Shown here piece by piece: positions 26,437-35,203 of a stretch of DNA of 64,000 nt. This DNA is from Psychrobacillus sp. FSL H8-0483 (GTDB lineage Bacteria; Bacillota; Bacilli; Bacillales_A; Planococcaceae). Position numbers and translations under genes: made by a program. The stretch is from the NCBI RefSeq assembly GCF_038637725.1, contig NZ_CP152052.1, positions 248,001-312,000 on the forward strand. Direction: 5' to 3'. Under the pieces are notes generated by a model. It saw only the letters and a list, made by a program, of their open reading frames with translations. It was not told where the DNA came from and ran no database searches. How positions within the stretch are numbered: position 1 is the first letter of the stretch; every line of letters starts with the position of its first letter.

Positions 26437-27388
26437 GGCTGACCCCCCTTTTTAACTTTAAATTCTTTTTGAACCACTTTAGAAGAGACACATCTATAAT
26501 TCCTTGAGGACGGAATGCCATCATAGCAATAAGGATTACACCATAAATCATATAACGGTAATCACTTATAAATCGTAAAGCCTCAGGTAAAATGGTCATA
26601 AATGTTGCTCCGAATATCGCACCCCAGATTAATTCACTACCGCCAAATATGGAGAAGATTAGGATATCTATTGCGCGGTGATAAGCAAAGTCAGCAGGAC
26701 TGATATAAGCCATTACATGGGCATACAAGGCACCAGCAAAGCCAGCCAAAATGGCTCCTTGCGTAAAGGACAGAACTTTATAATAGGTAATATTTATACC
26801 CATGGACTCTGCAGCTTTTTCATCCATTTTAATGGCTGCAAAAGCTCTTCCAACACGTGATTTATTTTGTCTAATAAAGAACCATACGAGTAAAATGTTC
26901 ACTAATAATAAGATCAACACGACTAGTAAATAAATAAATTGATTGTTCTTTAACCCGAGCATGTCTGGATCGAATCCTGTAAGCTTAAAGGTCTTAAATA
27001 GTTCTCTTCCTAGATGTGGAATACCAGATAGACCTATGGAACCCTGTGTAATAGATTCCCAATTAACAAAGATTACCCGAATAACTTCACCAAAACCTAA
27101 GGTAGCAATGGCCAAATAGACTCCAGATAGTCTAAGTGCAGGAATACCAATTAGAATCCCAAATACACCTGCCACAACTGCACCTAAGATGATGCCTAGG
27201 AAAATTGGAAGATCAAAGTTAATTGTTAATAAGGCGGAAGTATAAGCCCCGATTCCCATAAAACCAGCATTTCCTAAAGATAGTTGACCTGAGGAAAGGG
27301 TTATGTAAATACTTATTCCTAGAATTATATTAATAAGAATAAAAGAGACTATTTGTAAATGATATGGATTTATCATATCTCCTAACAT
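26408..27388 (-). CDS. livM: branched-chain amino-acid-type ABC transporter permease
   Basis: A 326-residue permease with about nine to ten hydrophobic segments. LSSGQLSLGNAGFMGIGAYTSA near residue 27, GVYLAIATLGFGEVIRVIF, and the ATPase-contact region FAAIKMDEKAAESMGINIT near residues 184-202 are LivM features. It lies 7 bp after livH in the operon. The charged C-terminus (KWFKKNLKLKRG) faces the cytoplasm. Confidence 0.87.
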   Translation of the reverse strand: MLGDMINPYHLQIVSFILINIILGISIYITLSSGQLSLGNAGFMGIGAYTSALLTINFDLPIFLGIILGAVVAGVFGILIGIPALRLSGVYLAIATLGFGEVIRVIFVNWESITQGSIGLSGIPHLGRELFKTFKLTGFDPDMLGLKNNQFIYLLVVLILLLVNILLVWFFIRQNKSRVGRAFAAIKMDEKAAESMGINITYYKVLSFTQGAILAGFAGALYAHVMAYISPADFAYHRAIDILIFSIFGGSELIWGAIFGATFMTILPEALRFISDYRYMIYGVILIAMMAFRPQGIIDVSLLKWFKKNLKLKRGVSHGIGTKKYN

Positions 27389-27395
27389 CCCATCA

Positions 27396-28280
27396 TCACC
27401 TTCCTGCCTCAGCGGTATTCTTACCGAAAATTCCCTGTGGTCGTAAGAGAAGAATGAATATGATTGTTATAAAGGCAACCGCATCACGATATCCGGAGTC
27501 ACCATAGGCAACAATCATCGTTTCAGCAAGACCAAGAAGTAATCCTCCTGCCATTGCTCCTTTGACATTCCCCATTCCACCTAAAATAATAATTGCTAAA
27601 CCCTTTAGTCCCATTGATAATCCCATTTGGGGGTTAACGGAGTTAAATGCCATTCCTACTAAAATACCAGCTATCCCACCCAGTGCAGAAGCAATAATTA
27701 CTGTTGTTGTTATCGTTCGTTTTGTATTCACACCAAGCAGACTTGCCGTTTCTAAATTTTCTGCTGTAGCACGAAGGGCTTTCCCTGCTTTCGTTTTGGA
27801 AAGCCAATAGGAGAGTACAACCATTAATGTAATTGATATGACAAATATTAAAATTTGTACAAGATAAACGGTTATGGAACCAACTTGAAACTGAATCTGT
27901 GCAAAAGAATGACGGAAGGGATGGTTACCAGCCCCAAATATATGATGGGAGAGATTCTCCAATAAAATAGAAACTCCGATCGTACTTATTAAAGGAGCAA
28001 GATGTGAAACACCTTGTTTACCGCGAAGAGGGCGTAATGCAATACGCTCAAGCATATAACCTAAAATAACTGTGACTCCAATTGCAGCAATGAACGCAAT
28101 CCACAGTGGCAATCCCAACACACTTGTTATTAGTACCCCAATAAAAGCCCCAATCATAAAAATCTCGCCATGTGCCATATTAATAATGCCAAGTACACCA
28201 AATACAAGAGTAAAACCTAGGGCAACAATGGCATAAATGCTTCCAAGTGTTATTCCATTGATTATTTGTTCTAATAGCAA
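27396..28280 (-). CDS. livH: branched-chain amino-acid-type ABC transporter permease
   Basis: A 294-residue permease. GITLGSIYAIVALGFTLVFGVLG at the N-terminus, INMAHGEIFMIGAF near residues 33-46, and the contact loop ALRATAENLETASLLGVN near 168-185 are typical of LivH. The spacing is 79 bp from livK and 7 bp to livM. The true ligand of the system cannot be fixed by sequence: Liv-type transporters also carry other amino acids, amides and carboxylates. Confidence 0.87.
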   Translation of the reverse strand: MLLEQIINGITLGSIYAIVALGFTLVFGVLGIINMAHGEIFMIGAFIGVLITSVLGLPLWIAFIAAIGVTVILGYMLERIALRPLRGKQGVSHLAPLISTIGVSILLENLSHHIFGAGNHPFRHSFAQIQFQVGSITVYLVQILIFVISITLMVVLSYWLSKTKAGKALRATAENLETASLLGVNTKRTITTTVIIASALGGIAGILVGMAFNSVNPQMGLSMGLKGLAIIILGGMGNVKGAMAGGLLLGLAETMIVAYGDSGYRDAVAFITIIFILLLRPQGIFGKNTAEAGR

Positions 28281-28359
28281 GAAATCTCACCCTTTCAAAT
28301 TAGGTAAGGGCAAGTTACCCCTACCTGTATTTGTACAAAATGGTTAAGTGCAAACCTAC

Positions 28360-29508
28360 TTACTCAAATAGTTGGAATGCCCCATCCTTAATAATGAGTA
28401 CTGTTGGTTCCATGATGACATCGCCATCTTCATCAAATGAAAATTTCCCAAGTATACCGTCTAAGTCCTTTATCTCAGCAAGAGCATCACGAAGTGCGTC
28501 TCTATCAGCTTCTCCAGCGTTCTTCAAGCCCTCAGCCATAATATAAAGTGCATCATACGCTTGTGCAGCAAATTGATCTGGTTTATGACCATATGCAGTT
28601 TCATACTTTTTAACAAAATCTTGCACTTTTGAATCATCCTTTTCACCAAACCAAGGAGTTGCAACTATTAAGCCTTCTGATGCTTCTCCAGCTATTTCTA
28701 TAACTTGTGGAGAGTTAAATCCATTTCCTCCTACAAAAGGTAAATCAATTCCCATTTTTCTTGCTTGATCCATAATAACGGCACCTTCATTGTAAAGAGC
28801 TGAAGCTAAGATCAAATCTGGTTGAAGATCCTTGATTTTTGTTAGTTGTGCATTATAATCCGATTGCCCTTTTTGGAAAGTTTCAATTGTTACAATGTCT
28901 AGGCCCATTTTTTCTGCTTCCGCTTTCATCGTGTCAAATCCCGACTGTGTAAACAAATCGTCATTTCCGTATAGAATTGCAACCTTTTTTGCCCCATATT
29001 TATTCACTGCTTTTTCTAAAGCAGCAGGTATTGCTAGAGATTCAGGTATCGAATTCCTAAAAACATACTCACCAATCTGTGGAATGCCTGCAGCGGTTGT
29101 AGAAGTTCCCATGATAGGAATTCCGTTTATGTCTGCTTCTGGTCCAACAACATTCATTTCAGTACTTAAAGTTGGTCCAAGTAAACCTACAATATCATCT
29201 CTACTCATCAGTTTTTGAGCAACAGTCAATGCTTGGTCTTGTTTTCCAGCAGAATCTTCAATAACAAGCTCTATCTTCACATCGCCTTTTTCATTAATCT
29301 CATCTAAGGCTAAGTTAAATCCATTTGTGATGGCTTCCCCGTATGCTGCCCCAGGGCCGGTCATATATGATATAACGCCTATTTTTGCTGAAACAGGACC
29401 TCCAGATTTTGCACTTGATGTATTCGTATCATCCTCACTACATGCAGCTAACATAACTACCATTAGAACTGAGACTAATAGATATACTTTTTTAAAACTA
29501 TTTCTCAT
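28360..29508 (-). CDS. livK: Liv-type substrate-binding lipoprotein
   Basis: A 382-residue lipoprotein with signal peptide and lipobox LAAC (Cys23). The periplasmic-binding fold shows IGVISYMTGPGAAYGEAITNG, GLLGPTLSTEMNVVGPEADING and GTSTTAAGIPQIGEYVFRN, the regions that contact an amino-acid-like ligand. It is the first gene of a five-gene transporter plus oxidase operon on the minus strand. GGGGGTAGAG precedes the ATG. A palindrome ATCCA-TTAAAC-TGGAT lies about 45-60 bp upstream and could be an operator. Confidence 0.86.
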   Translation of the reverse strand: MRNSFKKVYLLVSVLMVVMLAACSEDDTNTSSAKSGGPVSAKIGVISYMTGPGAAYGEAITNGFNLALDEINEKGDVKIELVIEDSAGKQDQALTVAQKLMSRDDIVGLLGPTLSTEMNVVGPEADINGIPIMGTSTTAAGIPQIGEYVFRNSIPESLAIPAALEKAVNKYGAKKVAILYGNDDLFTQSGFDTMKAEAEKMGLDIVTIETFQKGQSDYNAQLTKIKDLQPDLILASALYNEGAVIMDQARKMGIDLPFVGGNGFNSPQVIEIAGEASEGLIVATPWFGEKDDSKVQDFVKKYETAYGHKPDQFAAQAYDALYIMAEGLKNAGEADRDALRDALAEIKDLDGILGKFSFDEDGDVIMEPTVLIIKDGAFQLFE

Positions 29509-29660
29509 CTCTCTACCCCCTATAAATTCTTTTAACGTACAATTCTATTAAATCCATTAAACTGGATAAAGTAAAGAGATTATTTAGAATTATTTAAATA
29601 TTTTATACAAAAGGCGGCGGAATTAGATTAAAAGCTTCTTGCTTTTAAAGAAGACGATCA

Positions 29661-29688
29661 TTTGTTTCTGGCACAGGGACGAGATTTT
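29661..29688 (+). repeat. 28-bp word shared with 23114-23141
   Basis: TTTCTGGCACAGGGACGAGA and its surroundings match 23114-23141 at 27 of 28 positions. It lies in the 363-bp gap between livK and the next plus-strand gene. That gap also holds the hairpin TTAAAAGC-TTCTT-GCTTTTAA and a weak promoter TTGAAT (29796-29801) / TATAGT (29817-29822), with no gene. Confidence 0.65.
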
Positions 29689-29871
29689 AATGAGGGAAAT
29701 TATTGTTTTTATAATAGTGATTGCTCAAAAAATGCTTTTAATCTAACAAGTCTGTTAGTTTGGAATTACCTTTTGATTATGAGAGGAATTTCCAATTGAA
29801 TGTCGAATAATTAATTTATAGTAGGCCAGTAAATTGTCTTTAATCTAATTTTGATCCAAGGGGTGGGGAAA

Positions 29872-30741
29872 TTGGTTAAAATCTTTGATTCAATTTATGT
29901 AAATAATGGTCAAAAAATTGTTCTCGACTTAAAGAATATTACTCCGAAGGGATATACAGAAAAATATAGAAGGAAATTATTTTGCTCTACAGAGGGATGC
30001 AATGCGAAGTTATCATTTGTCGCAAAGTCTGGGAATAGAAGCTATCTAAGAACTTGGAGGTATAACTTACATTCCAAACATTGTCCACATTTTTTGGATA
30101 AAGAAGAAGGGGAAATGGGTAGCAGGAGAACAAATGTGCAAATTGGTGTGGTTTATGGTGACCAAATGAATAGATCGCAAAAAGAAGCGTTTGAATTGGA
30201 AGTGTTGAGTGAAGAAGAAAGAGTAAAACGATTAGAAAATAAAAGTCGCCACAAAAATAAAAGGAAACTAACAAGGGGAAGAAGGACTTCAGAACAACTC
30301 ACTATTCATATGATTCTTGATCCTAGTAAGTTAACGGAGGACTTTCCAAAATTAAAAGCGAGATTGTACAAAAGAGATGTAGACACATTAAAGAAAAGCG
30401 ACTTGGGTCAAGCTAGAATGCTGATAGGTAGAATACAAAGTGTAGAATATTCAGCGAGAAATGTAATCGTAAGGATCTTCAAAAACGATACGTATATGAA
30501 TGTGAAATTTGAAGAAGCTTTTTTTGCTTCAGCTCCAACTTACATTAATATGTTTCCATATATTCAACGTTTTTCGGAAGAGAATGATTCTGTTATTTTC
30601 TGTGCCACTGGTGAAGTTAGAAAAAACATGGAAAATGATGAATTTGAATTAATTGTATTTAATAAAGAAGGATTATTAATTCACGGAATGACCTTGCCTT
30701 CTTTAGTAGCTTCATATGCGACACAACAACTTTCATTTTAA
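29872..30741 (+). CDS. unrecognised protein with N-terminal Cys/His metal-site pattern
   Basis: A 289-residue protein whose family I do not recognise. Near residues 38-71 it has FCSTEGCNAKLSFV and then HSKHCPHF, which could form a zinc site (C-x4-C, then H-x3-C-x-H). Residues ~115-150 are very basic (RHKNKRKLTRGRRTSEQ). The C-terminal ~130 residues look like a beta-rich domain (VEYSARNVIVRIFKND, SVIFCATGEVRKN). A metal site plus a basic stretch suggests nucleic-acid binding, but that is inference. The start is taken as TTG 29872, behind AAGGGGTG at 29858-29865. It stands alone on the plus strand near the Nudix/helicase pair. Confidence 0.6.
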   Translation: MVKIFDSIYVNNGQKIVLDLKNITPKGYTEKYRRKLFCSTEGCNAKLSFVAKSGNRSYLRTWRYNLHSKHCPHFLDKEEGEMGSRRTNVQIGVVYGDQMNRSQKEAFELEVLSEEERVKRLENKSRHKNKRKLTRGRRTSEQLTIHMILDPSKLTEDFPKLKARLYKRDVDTLKKSDLGQARMLIGRIQSVEYSARNVIVRIFKNDTYMNVKFEEAFFASAPTYINMFPYIQRFSEENDSVIFCATGEVRKNMENDEFELIVFNKEGLLIHGMTLPSLVASYATQQLSF

Positions 30742-31243
30742 GGGATCTTCATCTGAAATGTGGGTGATAATAAAGAACTCTTCATCGAGAAATCGATGAC
30801 GCGTTTTTATTTATGTCGGTTTGTCTCAATAGTTTTTCTATAAGAACTGATTGGATGGATTCCATGTCTACACTCCATGTAAGACCTACTACCCATTTTC
30901 TCAATCTTTTCTCATAAGCTTTTGAGTGATTTTTCAGGATTGTTGTAGTAGGTGCTCCTAGCAGATGCCATAATGATCGATATTGATGGAAACTATGTGG
31001 GGATTATTCGCAATGAAATCCAAGGAGAGTCTATTCCCGAATATGTATGGAAGTATTAGCCGAACCAATTATGACAAACTCTTTTGGATATAAAAATGGA
31101 AAAGGTGATTTTTACGAGGTTTGGTTGAAAAAAGATGAAGTTTAAAAAGATTCAAACCTTTTATTGAAATGAAAATAGAGTATCTGCAAGCATAATAGCT
31201 TGTTTAGATACTCCATAAACATTGTTAAGGGATTTTAAGTATG
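30742..31243. other. gap with short coding remnants
   Basis: Holds a small hairpin (TCATCGA-GAAA-TCGATGA near 30786) but no complete gene. Two adjoining frames look like pieces of one gene: MIDIDGNYVGIIRNEIQGES onward, from 30973 to a stop near 31057, and MEVLAEPIMTNSFGYKNGK onward, ending in a stop near 31144. They overlap in different frames, as expected from a frameshift. I do not recognise the family. Confidence 0.4.
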
Positions 31244-34129
31244 TTATTCTTCCACCAAATAATGATAAATATCATATTGTACTGGTTGTTCTAGTATCAT
31301 GTTCATTGTTACTACGGGGATTTGTTTGCCATTTTTGTCGAACATTTTTTCTTCTTTGGGGCTGTTTTCTGTGATAGAAGTTGTTCCCATGTAGTAGAAG
31401 TCAAATCCTTCGCCGTCGTCTTTTTTTGTGAATAGGTGAATGTCTAGTCCTGTTTGTTCTGCGGCTAATATTGCTTTTACTTCATTTGACTCTAGTGTTA
31501 ATTTACTTCGTGTGAACCAACGAAATATATCTGCAGATAAAAATTCATCGCCATAATTTACACTTGAGTCTACTTCGTCCTTTTTATGATAGGTTACGAA
31601 AATTGGACAAGTGCCATGCTTTACTCGATAGCCATATATTGTGGAGGAATCGTCCTTTGCCCAATTCAATAGACGGCAAGCATCTCTTCGTGAATATTTT
31701 TTATAAAGAGTAAGTTGACGTTTTGGATCATATTGTTTGTTTTTAATACGTGCACAAGCGACAATATCTTCAAAAAAGGCTTTGTAGAATGGATCGCGTA
31801 AACTTGTTTGAATTTCTTCATTAAATCGATAGCTTCCGTTATGCAATTCTATGATTGGCTTAGAGCCGAATTTGTTCTGATCATTTGTAACATGGAATTT
31901 TAATGCAAATATATTTTCAACTGATTCAATTGTTTCCTTATCCACATATGTGCCAAACTCTATTAATTTTACAATATACTCATCTTTTCCAATTAGATCA
32001 TTTCGAAGTAGAGCCTCTACCAATAGAACTTCATGGATTCTTTTACCGTTTAGAATTTCTTTTGATAACATTGTTAAAACGGACAATTCATAGTCTGAGA
32101 GTGTAGCAACTTCTTCTTTCATTTTCAAAAGAAATGCATAGTAATTTTCTGAGTAGCCGGTAATGACTTCGGGATCGAGTGAACTTTGTTCGATGAAATC
32201 ATGCATCGTTGGTATTCTGCCAAGGCGATTTTTCACTTCGGTGTAGGCATCTTTCAATGTTTTTAATGTTGAGAGATTAGTATTGTTAATGGCATCAAAA
32301 ATACGTTTCTTTGCAATTTCCTCAAAGTTAATTGTTGAAACCCCTTGGATGTAATCTGTGTTTACAGTTTTCCGGCGTACGTTATCTTTATTCATAGACT
32401 GGTCGCCAGAGAGAGCGATTGGGATTAAATAGTTATTTTTATAGTTTCCGATAAAGTCGATAATCGTTACGTAATCTTTTGTATCGTGTTTTCGTAGGCC
32501 ACGCCCAAGTTGTTGGATGAATATAATGCTTGATTGTGTTTGGCGCAGCATCACAATTTGATTTAAAAATGGAATATCGATTCCCTCATTAAAAATATCC
32601 ACTGTTAAAATATACTCGAGTTCGTAATGTTCTAATTTACTAATGGCATCTTCTCGTTCTGGCTGAGAATTATCCCCTGTAAGAGCAATAGTTTTTAGTC
32701 CACGTGCGTTTAAGGCTGCAGAAAGTTCATATGCTTCTTGTTTTGAACTACAGAACATTAATCCTCGAATGTGTTTTCCAGAATAACCATAGTAATTTGT
32801 TTTTTCCAGAATATGATGAATACGTTCATTTGATACGAGATGTTGCAAGGTAGAGGCATCATCAATGATTTCTCCGTCTTTTTCGTAATCGGTCACACCA
32901 AAATAGTGAAATGGGCAAAGCATCTCTTCTTCAAGAGCAGCTTGCAGGCGAATTTCGTAAGCAATATTGTAATCAAAGAGTTCAAAAATATTAAAACTAT
33001 CAGTACGTTCTGGCGTAGCAGTCATACCAAGCAAAAATTCAGGTTCAAAATAATTGATAATGTTTAGATAGGAATCTGCGCCTGCACGATGGACTTCATC
33101 TATTAAAATATAGTCAAATTCGTCTTTCGCGAATTGTTGCAAATGTCGGTTAGAAGATAGGGTTTGAACCGTTGCAAACAAATATTTAGAATGAACGTCT
33201 TTTGAGTTACCAGAGAGTATGCCGAAATCATCTTCGTGACCACCCAATACTTTTCGGTAATCTTGAAGTGCTTTCTTTAAAATTTGTTCACGATGAACGA
33301 CAAAGAGCATTTTTTTAGGGGCAAAGTTACGCACATCAAATGCAGATAAATAGGTTTTTCCAGTCCCAGTGGCTGAGATAATCAAACCTTTTTTTGCCTC
33401 AGTCGCTCTTAGAGTTTTTAATTGTTCAAGGGCAGCTGTTTGCATTTTATTTGGTTGAATTGCAAGGCTATCTGCTAACGGGTTTGATAAATATTCTGCG
33501 TTGACTTGAAATACATTTGAAGCTGCTTGTTTAATGAACGGTTGTTGCTCGTAACTTAGATTGTAATTGTTAATCCAATCTGTGGTTAAAGGAGAAGCTT
33601 CGTTCCAAGCCTCTTCAAATTGGTTTTTAAAGTGATGGATAATTTCACCATCTTCTAGTGAAGTTAGAAAGACATTCCACTCGTAATTAGCTTTTAAGGC
33701 ACTATCCGTTAAATTAGAGCTACCAACGATTAATGAATAATAGTCTTTATGCTCAAATATGTAGCCTTTTGAGTGAAATCCTTTGACACCAGTTAAGCGG
33801 ACTTCCACATTTTCAAGTTTTAATAGTTCTTTAAACATTTTTGGTTGATTAAAGTTTAAAAAAGTAGATGTTAAAATTCGACCTTTAATTCCTTTTAACT
33901 GAAGGTCATAGAGCATCGTTTTTAACGTAGCTAAACCACCTTCTGTAATAAAAGCAACTGAAAAAGTAAAGGTTTCACATGTTTTCATTTCTTGAAGAAG
34001 TGTTGATAAAACATTCTCATGTGATTTATTTAATAGTAGCTTTGGTTTAAAATGTCCTGATACGGGATTAGTCTGATCTATAAAACTCTTATATAAAGAA
34101 TTCTTCATTTTGTGAACCAGTTGTTCCAT
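31244..34129 (-). CDS. PLD-domain superfamily 2 helicase with DUF3427 C-terminus
   Basis: A 961-residue protein. Residues ~20-185 form a PLD-like nuclease domain with intact catalytic words FHSKGYIFEHKD and GSSNLTDSALK. The helicase core follows with SATGTGKT near 253, LIDEVHRAG, GMTATPERTD, VDIFNEGIDIP and the motif VI QQLGRGLRK. The last ~300 residues match DUF3427 (YSRRDACRLLNWAKDDSSTI, GTCPIFVTYHK). Such proteins are found with a Nudix partner in bacterial genomic islands and are suspected antiphage or repair factors. Here a MutT-type gene lies 33 bp upstream on the same strand. No strong binding site is visible before the ATG, so its translation may be low or coupled. Confidence 0.83.
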   Translation of the reverse strand: MEQLVHKMKNSLYKSFIDQTNPVSGHFKPKLLLNKSHENVLSTLLQEMKTCETFTFSVAFITEGGLATLKTMLYDLQLKGIKGRILTSTFLNFNQPKMFKELLKLENVEVRLTGVKGFHSKGYIFEHKDYYSLIVGSSNLTDSALKANYEWNVFLTSLEDGEIIHHFKNQFEEAWNEASPLTTDWINNYNLSYEQQPFIKQAASNVFQVNAEYLSNPLADSLAIQPNKMQTAALEQLKTLRATEAKKGLIISATGTGKTYLSAFDVRNFAPKKMLFVVHREQILKKALQDYRKVLGGHEDDFGILSGNSKDVHSKYLFATVQTLSSNRHLQQFAKDEFDYILIDEVHRAGADSYLNIINYFEPEFLLGMTATPERTDSFNIFELFDYNIAYEIRLQAALEEEMLCPFHYFGVTDYEKDGEIIDDASTLQHLVSNERIHHILEKTNYYGYSGKHIRGLMFCSSKQEAYELSAALNARGLKTIALTGDNSQPEREDAISKLEHYELEYILTVDIFNEGIDIPFLNQIVMLRQTQSSIIFIQQLGRGLRKHDTKDYVTIIDFIGNYKNNYLIPIALSGDQSMNKDNVRRKTVNTDYIQGVSTINFEEIAKKRIFDAINNTNLSTLKTLKDAYTEVKNRLGRIPTMHDFIEQSSLDPEVITGYSENYYAFLLKMKEEVATLSDYELSVLTMLSKEILNGKRIHEVLLVEALLRNDLIGKDEYIVKLIEFGTYVDKETIESVENIFALKFHVTNDQNKFGSKPIIELHNGSYRFNEEIQTSLRDPFYKAFFEDIVACARIKNKQYDPKRQLTLYKKYSRRDACRLLNWAKDDSSTIYGYRVKHGTCPIFVTYHKKDEVDSSVNYGDEFLSADIFRWFTRSKLTLESNEVKAILAAEQTGLDIHLFTKKDDGEGFDFYYMGTTSITENSPKEEKMFDKNGKQIPVVTMNMILEQPVQYDIYHYLVEE

Positions 34130-34162
34130 TTAAATCACGTCATTTCTTCCAAATTTTTCAAA

Positions 34163-34561
34163 CTAATATTCTTCTTTGACGATTTTTTCAACTGCTGGAA
34201 TATCTGCTGGTGCGAAATTAAGTTTATGTAAATTATCACGAGTTACCCACTTCGTATCTGAATGCTCAAGTGCAATGGGCTTGCCTTTTAATAATGTTGC
34301 CATATAAGTTTCTAATCTAACGATGACTTTCTCATATTCATAAGTTGTATCTTCCACTTTTTCACCAACTGTAATCGAGCAATTAAATTCCTCATTTATT
34401 TCACGTTGCAATGCTTCCTCTGGTGTTTCGCCAACTTCAATTTTTCCACCAGGAAACTCCCAATAGTTTGCCAAAGACATTTCAGGACCTCTTAGTGCAC
34501 AGAAAATTTCTTTGTTTTCATTTTCAATTATTGCTCCAACTACGTGGACTGATTTTTTCAT
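34163..34561 (-). CDS. Nudix (MutT-like) nucleoside triphosphate pyrophosphohydrolase
   Basis: A 132-residue Nudix hydrolase. The Nudix box GKIEVGETPEEALQREINEEF (G-x5-E-x7-REUxEExx pattern) is complete, and YWEFPGG precedes it. The CTP/8-oxo-dGTP pyrophosphatase type is most similar. The start is ATG 34561 with AGGGTG six bases before it; the longer frame begins at a GTG inside that site. It is the first gene of a two-gene unit with the PLD helicase and may act on nucleotides linked to that system rather than in general housecleaning. Confidence 0.85.
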   Translation of the reverse strand: MKKSVHVVGAIIENENKEIFCALRGPEMSLANYWEFPGGKIEVGETPEEALQREINEEFNCSITVGEKVEDTTYEYEKVIVRLETYMATLLKGKPIALEHSDTKWVTRDNLHKLNFAPADIPAVEKIVKEEY

Positions 34562-34639
34562 TTTATTCACCCTAAAAAATATTTGATAATTCTATCATAA
34601 TGTATTTACTCTAAAATTAGCATCAAAATTTCGAAACTA

Positions 34640-34875
34640 TTTTCATGAAATAAATCGAAAATGGACCAACATAACTCTTTCTGAACCTAAAGATAGGTTA
34701 GATATTGTGATAAATTAATTTAAAGAAGCAAGATCTATAAATGAAGAGATTATCAGGCGCGGATTCAATTTAGGAACCAAGGGTTTTAGTTTAGAGACTT
34801 TTGATTATACAATAGGTGCATTAGAAGCGATAAAGCATGACAGATATGATGATTTAGAAGAGTTAGTGATATTAT
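34640..34875 (+). pseudogene. decayed gene fragment upstream of the Nudix gene
   Basis: One frame reads EPKDRLDIVIN, a stop codon, then FKEARSINEEIIRRGFNLG and GFSLETFDYTIGALEA, ending with EELVIL and a stop at 34875. The composition is protein-like but there is an in-frame stop and no proper start. I do not recognise the parent. The next bases, 34876-35030, show nothing convincing. Confidence 0.4.
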
Positions 34876-35030
34876 AATAATATATAATTGAGTGCTATAT
34901 AGAAATGTACTTCCCCGTGTTACACACAAGAAGTGTGTTTTGGAAACTTACGATTACTTGAGAAAAGATCAACATTTATTTATGTTTCACCTTCTAGAAT
35001 GTATGAACACAATACAATCGATTAGTGTAG

Positions 35031-35081
35031 AGTACCAGGTTCTAAAACAATTCCGAATTGTATTAGAACCTGGTACTTTTC
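35031..35081. terminator. very strong bidirectional terminator hairpin
   Basis: AGTACCAGGTTCTAA pairs with TTAGAACCTGGTACT, and the inner ACAATTC/GAATTGT extends the stem. TTTTC follows on the plus strand. No intact plus-strand gene precedes it, so it may be left from the decayed gene at 34640. Confidence 0.7.
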
Positions 35082-35203
35082 AATGTTCATTTGACTTCAT
35101 CTAATAATGCCGAGGTGGCTCTAGATTCAATATAGTTAATCCATCTTGTTATGATACGATATCTAATAAGCAATAACGATATTTATTGAATGGAGGAATT
35201 TGT

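Noticed and set aside
34892-35104. 70-codon ORF before the threonine aldolase gene
   Set aside because: It runs through both arms of the strong terminator hairpin at 35031-35081 and has no binding site or family resemblance.
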